Shown here: positions 37,052 to 44,988 of the stretch, piece after piece | Layout of the letters: every line of letters starts with the position of its first letter | Position numbering within the stretch: position 1 is the first letter of the stretch | NCBI RefSeq assembly: GCF_014397785.1 | Contig: NZ_VZQQ01000009.1 | Location: 1-64,000 of the forward strand | Source of the DNA: Paraburkholderia podalyriae | GTDB taxonomy: Bacteria > Pseudomonadota > Gammaproteobacteria > Burkholderiales > Burkholderiaceae | Length of the DNA stretch: 64,000 nucleotides | Reading direction: 5' to 3' | Notes under the pieces: generated by a model | Told to the model about the DNA's origin: nothing | What the model saw: the letters and a program-made list of their open reading frames with translations, nothing else | The model's database searches: none | Made by a program: the position numbers and the translations under genes

Positions 37052-39006
37052 TGGATCTGCACCGTGCGCGACACGCTCGGCACACCCTTCGCGTTCAGAC
37101 CAAACAGCATGTAGTAACCCGGCACGACGACACCCGGATCTGAAGGAATATTGATCAGATATTCGCCCGCCGTTCCTACCGTGAAAGTCACGGGTACACG
37201 ACGCTGCTCGTTGTTAACCGAGTGGGTGGATGACGACATGCGCATCAGCGCAAAAGCCTGGATGCCACTGCCGCCTGTTACGGCGATCGTTGTACCGAGC
37301 TGGGCCGTTGCGGGCGCTGCCGTGAGGGTCGGCCGGGTTGCCGCCGAGCCGTCCGCATTGAGCAGATACGGTGGCGTCAGTATTTCGAGGTTCGTGTGAT
37401 TCGTCGAGCAACTGCCGCACAGGCCGCTGCCGCCACTCAGTACGCGTCCGTCGGACAATAGCAGCGCGATGCTGTGGTAGTTGCGCGGCACGGCTTGCGG
37501 CGGGAGTACCGAGAACCTCTTCGTGGTGGGATCCCACAACTCTGGCGCCAGCACGCCGGTGTCGTCCGAGAACGGTTGCGCGAACGCCTGTCCACCTATG
37601 ACGACCACCTGACCGTTCGGCAAGACCACGCTGTTGCTAAAAGCGCGGCGGTAGTTCATCGGCGCGAGCGTTTGCGTCACGGCCGTGCCGCTGCTAATGT
37701 CGATCAGCGTGGCGTTCGAAGTCGCGTTGGACTGCTCGTAGCTCGGCGCGCCGCCCACAGCCAGAATTTTGCCGATGTCGTACATGACGGCGTTGCCGTT
37801 CATCGCATCGGCATCACTGCCCCGGTTGCCGGCCGGTGTCACGTTGCCCGCGCCGGCCGTATCGAACCAGTGCATGGCCACGCTCGGACCCGCGTGGAAG
37901 ACACGGCCATCCGCCACCGCGAACAGCCACGCGTGGTTGTCGGAGCGGAAAATGCCGCCCGCGTCATTCGTGACGATATAGTCGGCGAGAATCGCGCTGT
38001 TGACTTGCCAACCCGTGCTCGGCGTCCAGGTTTCCGCGGTCTTGCCGCCCTGGCCTCCATTCCATGACCCGCCCACCAGGAAAGCGTTGCCATTGCTCAA
38101 CGTTACGCTGCCATGGTAAGCACGCGGAATATTCATTAGAGGACCTGACGACCAGGTTCCGGTCGACGGTGTATAGAAGCTCGTTTTGTCGCTGCTGGAT
38201 CCACCAGTGACATACAGACGGCCATCCGGAAGATTGACGATACCCGGGCAGAACATGTCGTGACCGGTGTTCGTCACGAGCACCTGATTGCTGGTGCCGG
38301 TCGTCGGGTTGAAAACGGCGGTGTACGTGTTGCCCGGAGTTATTTCGCCCGACGTAAAGTCCAGCTTTTGATCAGCGGACCATACGACCACGTTGCCATT
38401 GGGCAGGTTCGCCGCAGCGGCCGGCACGATCGAAAGGTTATAGGGCGTGGTCCACTTCGCGGGCAATGTATTCGCGGCCATGCCGCTGATTTGCCACGTC
38501 TGCAGAGCGGTTCCGCTGCAAGGCTGCTGCGTGATCTGCGAGCCTTGCGCCGTTAGACTCGCTACAGCCAGACACAAATTACTTTGCGACGCGACGATTG
38601 CGAAGCCGCCATTTTGCGGTATCAGTTGATAGCTTTGATTCGCCTGGCCATTGCAGGTCCACTGGTCCGCCCCGGTGCCCGCGTCCGTGCTTTGACCGTA
38701 GATATCGAGGCAAAGGTTGCTGTTGACGTTGACGAACTGATAGAGCCCGTTGTTCTGCGTCAATGTCCAATGCTGGTTATACCCGCCGTTGCACGTCCAC
38801 TCGATAACCAACGCACCAGGCGTTGTCGACTCGGCGTTGACGTCCGCGCACAAGGTCGTACCGTTGACCGTAAGCGTGCTCGACGTCTGCGCGTCGGCAG
38901 CCGTGGAAAATGCTGAAAGTGTCGACATGACTGAGATTAGCAGCAGCGCTCTCACGAACCTGTCGAACAATTGGCAAATAATCTTTAACGATCTATTTTT
39001 TGACAT
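37048..39006 (-). CDS. Galactose-oxidase-like copper-radical oxidase with ricin lectin domain
   Basis: A 652-residue secreted enzyme. A signal peptide (1-39) precedes a ricin-type beta-trefoil (about 44-173, with repeated QW motifs), a seven-bladed kelch propeller (about 185-545) and a C-terminal Ig-like DUF1929 domain. Alignment by eye with fungal galactose oxidase places every cofactor residue: Cys253 (MFCPG) and Tyr297 (RAYHGS) for the thioether bond, stacking Trp315 (GGSWNGG), Tyr510/His511 (RNYHSI) and His595 (STHSVN). The spacings 253-297 and 297-315 equal those in the fungal enzyme (44 and 18). It should oxidise a primary alcohol of a sugar to an aldehyde. It lies 17 bases after the SCO gene. 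Fusion to a lectin suggests a polymer target. Confidence 0.93.
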   Translation of the reverse strand: MSKNRSLKIICQLFDRFVRALLLISVMSTLSAFSTAADAQTSSTLTVNGTTLCADVNAESTTPGALVIEWTCNGGYNQHWTLTQNNGLYQFVNVNSNLCLDIYGQSTDAGTGADQWTCNGQANQSYQLIPQNGGFAIVASQSNLCLAVASLTAQGSQITQQPCSGTALQTWQISGMAANTLPAKWTTPYNLSIVPAAAANLPNGNVVVWSADQKLDFTSGEITPGNTYTAVFNPTTGTSNQVLVTNTGHDMFCPGIVNLPDGRLYVTGGSSSDKTSFYTPSTGTWSSGPLMNIPRAYHGSVTLSNGNAFLVGGSWNGGQGGKTAETWTPSTGWQVNSAILADYIVTNDAGGIFRSDNHAWLFAVADGRVFHAGPSVAMHWFDTAGAGNVTPAGNRGSDADAMNGNAVMYDIGKILAVGGAPSYEQSNATSNATLIDISSGTAVTQTLAPMNYRRAFSNSVVLPNGQVVVIGGQAFAQPFSDDTGVLAPELWDPTTKRFSVLPPQAVPRNYHSIALLLSDGRVLSGGSGLCGSCSTNHTNLEILTPPYLLNADGSAATRPTLTAAPATAQLGTTIAVTGGSGIQAFALMRMSSSTHSVNNEQRRVPVTFTVGTAGEYLINIPSDPGVVVPGYYMLFGLNAKGVPSVSRTVQIQ

Positions 39007-39023
39007 GGCCTCGATCCAATAAG

Positions 39024-39668
39024 CTATACGCGCGCTAATGCGCCCAGTACATCGCAAACCTGATCTGCGCGAGGCAAGTCGTCACTGCGCCAGCGCAACA
39101 TCCCGTCCGCGTCGAAGCAGTAGATCTGCGTCGAATGATCGGCAATGTTGCCGAGCGGCAGCGTACTCCCCGAAAGTGCGACGCGCACCCGGTCGACGTC
39201 CTGCAAAGTCGGTGTGGCCGCCCGCCACTCAGGTCCGGCCTGAAAGCGCTTGAGCCACGCATGCAGCGCGGTTGGCGAGTCGGAAAGCGGATCGATTCCG
39301 ATCGACACCAACTGAACCGGATAGCGAGTGTGAAGCTGCGATATACGTTGCTGAACGGTGCTAAACAACGCACCCTGCAAAGGACACACTGAACTGCATC
39401 CTGTGTAAATCGTCTGCATCGCAGTCACTTTCCGATGCAACAAATCGCTTAGCAGCTGTTTCCGGCCGCTTTGATCAACCAGCCAGACGTCACCGAGACG
39501 AACGGGCGGCGTAACGAGTCCTATGCTTGCGTGCTGTGCAAACCCCGGGAAGGACACGCCGGTTAACGCTGCGGCTGATACGCCGCGCAGCAACGCACGG
39601 CGCCTCGAATTCTGAATCGGCGCGCGCGCACATACCGCCGCGCGAGCCCGAGCGGATTGACGAAACAT
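39024..39668 (-). CDS. SCO1/SenC copper chaperone
   Basis: A 214-residue thioredoxin-fold copper chaperone. The copper ligands are Cys91 and Cys95 (CSSVCP) and His178 (ADHSTQIY). The N-terminus has an SRRRALLRG twin-arginine-like signal followed by a hydrophobic stretch. ATG 39668 is preferred to 39677 because AGGGAA abuts the latter. SCO proteins usually load copper into cytochrome oxidase, but no oxidase genes are near; the next gene, 17 bases on, is a copper-radical oxidase. I infer that it metallates that enzyme. Confidence 0.92.
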   Translation of the reverse strand: MFRQSARARAAVCARAPIQNSRRRALLRGVSAAALTGVSFPGFAQHASIGLVTPPVRLGDVWLVDQSGRKQLLSDLLHRKVTAMQTIYTGCSSVCPLQGALFSTVQQRISQLHTRYPVQLVSIGIDPLSDSPTALHAWLKRFQAGPEWRAATPTLQDVDRVRVALSGSTLPLGNIADHSTQIYCFDADGMLRWRSDDLPRADQVCDVLGALARV

Positions 39669-40196
39669 GGCGATCATTTCCCTGAATATCTAACGGCCTG
39701 CAGGACCACGCGTCGCCATTTGTCGACGCGCGATACTGGTCAATAATGTGCACGACTCGCGCGACGGCTTTGTTCGCGTTTGGTTGGCGAATCTGTGACA
39801 TTTCCAAGCGTAGCAGGGAACTTGCATGAGATGGTGGTATCAGGTCCGCGACTTGCTGCACTCTGTGGGTTTGGTCACATTGCTCTTATAGCCTCAATAA
39901 AACTGCTTTTATTTTCCTGTGCAGTAGTCGACCGTCCTTATACTTTCCTCAATGCGAGCGCTGCAGCAATCTTCTTAATAAACGCGTTCAGATAAATCGC
40001 GTTATGCGAGTTTGTTCGCAATTCGCAATGTTCGCCGTGCCAGATATTTTGTGATCGTGATGCCAGCGACGGTTGACACACACGTTTGACTTGTCTGGAC
40101 CAGCGATGCCACTGCATTAGCAATCGATGTTCATCGCCGCACGTAACTTCAGCGTTTCCGTGCCAGCATGAGTCGGTAGAAGTTTATAGTCGAGCC
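39669..40196. other. Divergent promoter region, no gene
   Basis: This 528-base gap lies between the leftward SCO-oxidase-cytochrome operon and the rightward glycosidase. Open frames here are short and lack ribosome binding sites. It is comparatively AT-rich around 39890-40060, as expected for promoters. Confidence 0.4.
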
Positions 40197-41438
40197 ATGA
40201 AACTCAGACTCTTCTCCCTATGCGTCGCTCTGACACTGGTGTGCGCCCAACCAATGCCGACGCTCGCCGGGGCAGGTTCTGCCACCGCCTCGCTAAAGCA
40301 ACTCGTCGCACTCCAGCCGCCGCCAACTGGCAGTGGCAGGGACCGCTTCGCAATGGACGTCAATTGCAATCTCTGGAGTGCGGATCAGAAGGCGCTGGGT
40401 GAATGTTCGAAGGACCTGGATCTGATTGCCGGACTGGGCGTCGGCACGGTTCGCCTCGGCGTCTCGTGGGAGTTCATGACGCTGGCCGATGGCGGCACGC
40501 TGGACCCAAACAAAGTCGCTTTCCTGAAGTCTCTTCTGAACGCCGCACGCACGCGCGGCATGAAGATCCTTTTCCTGGTCGGCATGTACGCGCCTGCCAG
40601 CGCATACCAATGCTCGGCCACCCAGGATCCGCCGACCGCATCGTCAGCGCGATTCGACTTTTGCGACGCGACATTCAAGAAGTATTTCGGCTCGCTGATG
40701 GACGTTGTTCTGCCATTCACGGCTGACATCGAGTTGTTCAACGAGACCAACTGGTCGTTCTCCGCTTCCGACCCGTCTTACGGCGATCCGAACGGTATTT
40801 CCGGCTACATTCTGAATCGCAGCAAGACGCTCTATTCGGCAGCCAGGCAGATTCTGAACACGAAGAGCCAGTCGGGGTACAAAACGGTTCTGCACACTCA
40901 GGGCATCTCATACTTCTACAACTCGGCGTACCCGAACAACGGCTGGCAACCGCCAGCAGGCAGCCAGTTGATTCAGGCGACCGACTACATCAAGGCGATG
41001 GGTAACAACGCGAATAGTGCTTCCAGCCCGTTGAACACCACGATCGATGTCGTCGACATTCACCCGTACTTCAGCACCGGCGACTACGACATGATGATGC
41101 AGGCATTGATGATCACGGTGTCGAACCTCGTCAGCAGCGGCGCCAAGCCAATCTGGCTGACCGAAACCAACAACGGCACCGACCGTACGGACGCCGGACA
41201 AACGGCCGCATTCAACAAGTTGAAGATTCTGATGAACAAGGGTTCGGTGACAAAGGCGTTCTGGTATGTCGTGCGTAACGGCGATCCGAGCAATGGCGAA
41301 GGCGACGGCTATTCGATCTACGACTACAAGCGCAATCTGATCCGTCCGCAGCTTGCAGCCGCGATTCAAGCCTACACCGCGACTATTCCGCGTTCGCAGC
41401 GCTTCCTGTCGGGTGCTTACCTAACACCCATCAAGTAA
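40197..41438 (+). CDS. Secreted clan-A glycoside hydrolase
   Basis: A 413-residue secreted protein with a Sec signal of about 25 residues (ending LAGAG). The body is a TIM-barrel hydrolase: acid/base in LFNETNW (Glu183) and nucleophile in WLTETNNG (Glu323), the Asn-Glu arrangement of clan GH-A (GH39, GH5 and relatives). It is unlike the glycosidase at the other edge of the EPS island beyond these motifs, and lacks the repeats and lipobox. A strong terminator follows. It is likely to process or release the exopolysaccharide (inference from position). Confidence 0.8.
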   Translation: MKLRLFSLCVALTLVCAQPMPTLAGAGSATASLKQLVALQPPPTGSGRDRFAMDVNCNLWSADQKALGECSKDLDLIAGLGVGTVRLGVSWEFMTLADGGTLDPNKVAFLKSLLNAARTRGMKILFLVGMYAPASAYQCSATQDPPTASSARFDFCDATFKKYFGSLMDVVLPFTADIELFNETNWSFSASDPSYGDPNGISGYILNRSKTLYSAARQILNTKSQSGYKTVLHTQGISYFYNSAYPNNGWQPPAGSQLIQATDYIKAMGNNANSASSPLNTTIDVVDIHPYFSTGDYDMMMQALMITVSNLVSSGAKPIWLTETNNGTDRTDAGQTAAFNKLKILMNKGSVTKAFWYVVRNGDPSNGEGDGYSIYDYKRNLIRPQLAAAIQAYTATIPRSQRFLSGAYLTPIK

Positions 41439-41462
41439 TCCCTTATTCTGTAACTCATGAAC

Positions 41463-41501
41463 GAAGCGGGCGCCGACTATGGCACCCGCTTCGGTTTCCT
41501 T
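41463..41501 (+). terminator. Rho-independent terminator of the glycosidase gene
   Basis: The stem GAAGCGGG-C-GCC pairs with GGC-A-CCCGCTTC around the loop GACTAT and is followed by a T-rich tail. It starts 24 bases after the glycosidase stop. Confidence 0.8.
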
Positions 41502-41596
41502 TCTGACAGCGGTTCGCCCGCCTGGCGGTTTGGGCGATGCAAGACGGCGATTTACGCCACGCTGGCTCGCGAAGACACCGCGTGACTATAAAAAGA

Positions 41597-41707
41597 TCAA
41601 TTGTCGTCCTTCGAGCTCCTCGCGCGTGCCACGCAAAGTGCGCATGCAAAGACACCAATCGCCACGCCGACCAACAGACACGCGGCATGCGTCAGGAAAC
41701 TTACCAT
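41597..41707 (-). CDS. 36-residue single-span membrane protein
   Basis: A very small gene with an excellent ribosome binding site (AAAGGAG, six bases before the ATG). The product has one hydrophobic helix (about residues 5-28, cysteine-containing: HAACLLVGVAIGVFACALC), then a short charged tail ARARSSKDDN. It looks like a real inner-membrane micro-protein. It resembles short DUF3789-type phage-associated proteins, but I am not sure of the family. It faces the glycosidase, behind that gene's terminator. Confidence 0.7.
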   Translation of the reverse strand: MVSFLTHAACLLVGVAIGVFACALCVARARSSKDDN

Positions 41708-42243
41708 CTTCACTCCTTTAAGGACCCGATCAATTCTTTCAAAGCGTTGAGTTGCACGTGCAATCTCACGTCGCGTTGTGCGACGTTAGCATCAAAGACA
41801 TCCACCAATGAACTCGAGCGCCGGCGTGAGGCATGCTACCAGACCTTTGTCGGAACGCGTTCGCTGTTGGCTTTGAATGGGCAGCATTTTGCTGCCGGTG
41901 AGCTGCCCGCGATCGCGGTATCCAGAAGTCGGAATCGCCGTCGGCCGAACCGTCAAGTTTGTTCATTGCACGGCGAAGGGCTGTGGTTGGCCGCCTACTG
42001 CCTGACACGGTCGCCCTAATTCGGACCCTCAGTCACCATTCCGTTTTGGCACGCAGTAATGGCCGCTTTGGCGGTGGAACGGTCGCGTGCCGACGCTTTG
42101 CCGCCTGGCTGCCTCGCCACCCTTCCAGACGACTGGCGTCTGGAGGTCTGCTTCTTGCTCCGGCCGAAGGTCAGGAACCGCCCCACTTCAATGAAAGCTT
42201 GCGTTAGAGTTGAATTCCGCCGATCCCCACAGAGGTTGACCAA
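41708..42243. other. Intergenic region with an inverted repeat
   Basis: This 536-base region has no convincing gene. TCCAGACG (42124-42131) and CGTCTGGA (42137-42144) form a perfect 8-base stem with a 5-base loop. No T-run follows, so a regulatory or attenuator role is as likely as termination. Confidence 0.4.
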
Positions 42244-42567
42244 ATGGAAACCAAACGCTCCGAGCTCGACGTCTCTACTTCCAGCACTACGGTAGTTGGA
42301 CTCATAGAATTGGCGACGCACGCCATCGATCTGCTCGCGCGCGATCAGATCGACCCACGCTTCGCGAGGAAACTCTGGAAGCGCATGTCAAACGAGGCGG
42401 AATGCATTGAACAGCAATCGGGCGAGCTGACGTCTACCCTTGAGAAAACGCTCGAGCAACTCGAACACGCAGTGACGGACCACCAGGCAGATGACCTGGT
42501 GCATGCGGCCGCCGCACTCAGGGAAGAGACCGGGATTAAAGAAAAGAAGGCGAAAAATAAAAAATAG
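42244..42567 (+). CDS. Small helical hypothetical protein
   Basis: A 107-residue cytoplasmic protein of unknown family. It is rich in Glu, Leu and Lys, is probably all helical (LATHAIDLLARDQIDP, then EKTLEQLEHAV), and ends in a lysine-rich tail. AGAGG lies eight bases upstream of the ATG, and a clear terminator follows the stop. No function is suggested by the neighbours. Confidence 0.65.
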   Translation: METKRSELDVSTSSTTVVGLIELATHAIDLLARDQIDPRFARKLWKRMSNEAECIEQQSGELTSTLEKTLEQLEHAVTDHQADDLVHAAAALREETGIKEKKAKNKK

Positions 42568-42627
42568 AACAGCGCCGCCCGCTGGCTAAGAGCCCAGGGC
42601 GACGACCGTCCTCCTGAAAGCGCTAAG

Positions 42628-42662
42628 GATCGCCGCCGGAATGCGCGGCGATCGCTCTTTTC
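42628..42662 (+). terminator. Hairpin terminator
   Basis: GATCGCCGC (42628-42636) pairs perfectly with GCGGCGATC (42645-42653), followed by GCTCTTTT. It serves the 107-residue hypothetical gene and may also act on the converging phosphoesterase gene. Confidence 0.75.
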
Positions 42663-42692
42663 GTTATGTGCTACAGCGGGTGCCGCGCAGCC

Positions 42693-44720
42693 TCAGAAAG
42701 GCCACCACCCCTTACCGCCGCTGCGGTCGCCATCGCCATCACCATCGCGCTGGCCGTTATCGTGATCGCCTGAGCCCCGCCTGAAATCAAAAAGGTCAAA
42801 CAGATCGCCAATCGCGGGCGCATTAACTGGCACGTATGGGTTTTTGCCGCGCTGGACCGGGTTTGGCAGGTTGTCGCGACTGCGTCCGGTAATCGGCGGA
42901 AGCCCCCAGTTGCGCTCAATGAACTTGACCAGAGAAGCGTGATCGGCGTAGCTATGGGAAATGCGTCCTCCGGCCGAATACTTCGACACTGCGATCATCG
43001 GGATACGCGAGCCGTCGCCAAAGTAGTCGATGGGCTGGACATAGCCGGAATCATAGTAGCCGCCGCCCTCATCCGTGGTGATAAGGATCGCCGTCGTAGC
43101 CCATAGCTTCGGATCGCTTTTCACCGCATCGACCAGTTTCCTGACGAACGCTTCGTAAAGGCCGAACTTCGACGATGTAGGATGCCCGTCGAGCAGTCCG
43201 CCTGGCTTCACGAACGATACCGCCGGCAGATTGCCCGCGCCGATGTCCGCATACAGGTCTGGCAGGTCCGCCAGATGCGTGTCCCGGACCTGCTGATTCG
43301 TCATGATCGACGTCTCGTACAGGAACGGATTGCAAATGTTGCAATAGACGCTTTTGGACGGATCCTTGATGAAGCTGCGCCAGCCTTCCCCGTAGTACTT
43401 CCACGGGATTTTGCGATCAAGCAGCGTATCCCCGATCGTGCGCACCGGTGACGGAGGGATCGTATACGGCGACTTCGACCTGTCGAGTACTGTGCCGTCG
43501 CCGTTATATCCCGGGTTGTAGTTGTTCAGCAGGTAATAGTGCTTCGACGCACAGTTCGGCTTGGGATCATAGGGCAGCGATTCAAGGTACTGGCGGATCG
43601 GGCCGACGCCGGGCTGGCTCGCGTCCGAACAATTGCTATAGCTGCCGCCCGAGTAGCCGTCCTGCGTGTACCAATTGTTGGTGCCGGCCAACGGATCGGG
43701 GTTTTCGATCTGGTCCGAGGGCGGCGTTGCCGCGTTGCCGTTGCCGTCGGTGTAGTAGTACGCGTCAGCCGCGCCGATCATGATGCTGTTCGCCCCCGTG
43801 CCCCCCATCACCGGTTGATGATAGTTGTCGCTCATCGAGTATTGCCGGGCCAGCTGCGTGAAGTACGGCATGTCGCCGTTGTTCACGTTGTAGAAGCCGA
43901 GCGCATTCGAGCCTTCGCCGGTGGTCTGATCGGTAAAGGGCGTCGGTTGCGGCTTGCCGTTGCTTCCCGCGCCGATGGTCGTCTCGACCCACGCGAACAG
44001 ATCGCCAAGGCAACCGCTAGGATTCTCGCGACTCGCATGCGCGACCGCACAGTCCGCTTGCTGCCACGCCTGATAGAAGCGGTGCACCGGACCGCCCATG
44101 TACGCCTCGTAGAGCGGTGGCTGCAACAGATAGGGACCGCTCAGCAACGCGTTGTAGTTGGCCACCCGTGAATCCTTCACATCCGTCGGCAGTCCTGTCG
44201 CGCCGGTCAACAACTGGTCGATGTCGGACGCCTCGAGTGCCGTCCCTTCGGCCTGGGCGGCCGCATCGTGAGTCGCGAACGGTGGCGGGCTTGCGTCGCT
44301 AGCCGCGGTCGGCGCTCCGCCTGTCTCGGGGGCGGGCAGCGTCCCGTATGGAGTTTTATTCGGTGGGGCGATCGAGAATCCGGCCGGTGCGCTCAATTGC
44401 GCCTGATATTGCTGCGCCTTCCTGAAGTTCGGGCCCGGTGAACCGTCTGCATTGACGATGCCCCGCGACAGCAGGTTCCAGACTGACTGGCCTCGTGCGG
44501 GTTGGTAGGTGCCGAACACGTGGTCGAAGGTTCGATTTTCGCCGACGATGATGATCACGTGCTTGATTGGCGTCAGCGTTCGGGACGCGAGATCGTCGCC
44601 TGCCGCAGACACGCCTGTGGGCAATGTAGCGAACGCGAGTGCAGCTACCCCCGCAAGCCCGGAAATAGAAAGTCGTAAGTACGTCTTATTGCATCGTTGT
44701 GACAGGTGGAATATCGCCAT
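42693..44720 (-). CDS. Secreted phosphoesterase (phospholipase C/acid phosphatase family)
   Basis: A 675-residue exported protein of the PF04185 phosphoesterase family. A signal peptide (about 1-40, ending VSAAG) is followed by the signature VIIIVGENRTFDHVFGTY and, near the C-terminus, TTDEGGGYYD and ADHASLVKFIE, which carry metal-binding residues. The C-terminal 30 residues are an acidic, glycine-rich tail (DGDGDGDRSGG). Members cleave phospholipid head groups or phosphomonoesters. GGAGG precedes the ATG and is partly enclosed by a perfect hairpin. The substrate cannot be told from sequence. Confidence 0.88.
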   Translation of the reverse strand: MAIFHLSQRCNKTYLRLSISGLAGVAALAFATLPTGVSAAGDDLASRTLTPIKHVIIIVGENRTFDHVFGTYQPARGQSVWNLLSRGIVNADGSPGPNFRKAQQYQAQLSAPAGFSIAPPNKTPYGTLPAPETGGAPTAASDASPPPFATHDAAAQAEGTALEASDIDQLLTGATGLPTDVKDSRVANYNALLSGPYLLQPPLYEAYMGGPVHRFYQAWQQADCAVAHASRENPSGCLGDLFAWVETTIGAGSNGKPQPTPFTDQTTGEGSNALGFYNVNNGDMPYFTQLARQYSMSDNYHQPVMGGTGANSIMIGAADAYYYTDGNGNAATPPSDQIENPDPLAGTNNWYTQDGYSGGSYSNCSDASQPGVGPIRQYLESLPYDPKPNCASKHYYLLNNYNPGYNGDGTVLDRSKSPYTIPPSPVRTIGDTLLDRKIPWKYYGEGWRSFIKDPSKSVYCNICNPFLYETSIMTNQQVRDTHLADLPDLYADIGAGNLPAVSFVKPGGLLDGHPTSSKFGLYEAFVRKLVDAVKSDPKLWATTAILITTDEGGGYYDSGYVQPIDYFGDGSRIPMIAVSKYSAGGRISHSYADHASLVKFIERNWGLPPITGRSRDNLPNPVQRGKNPYVPVNAPAIGDLFDLFDFRRGSGDHDNGQRDGDGDGDRSGGKGWWPF

Positions 44721-44730
44721 TTGCCGCCTC

Positions 44731-44754
44731 CTTACCGTTGGTTACAACGGTAAG
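44731..44754 (-). promoter_or_regulatory. Perfect hairpin overlapping the phosphoesterase RBS
   Basis: Two 10-base arms, CTTACCGTTG and CAACGGTAAG, separated by 4 bases, lie in the leader of the phosphoesterase mRNA. The 3' arm ends inside the AAGGAGG ribosome binding site. It could be a regulator's operator or an RNA hairpin that hides the ribosome binding site. Confidence 0.55.
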
Positions 44755-44988
44755 ACCTTAGAGCCGCTCCATGAACGTGGAGAGTCGCTGGCATTACAGT
44801 CGGCTAACGTCCGGCTCCATGGGCGCGTTTTGGCGTGGTATGAGGCGATTGGTGACTAGCAAGCGTCTGAAACGGCAGAACGATGGCCAGCAGGGACCGG
44901 TCGCGGCTTTGGCCTGAACCGCCGCTTTCATATGCAGACGACGCGTGTCAGCGGCCAGACACTTCCGCCACCTACAACGACCTGTTGC

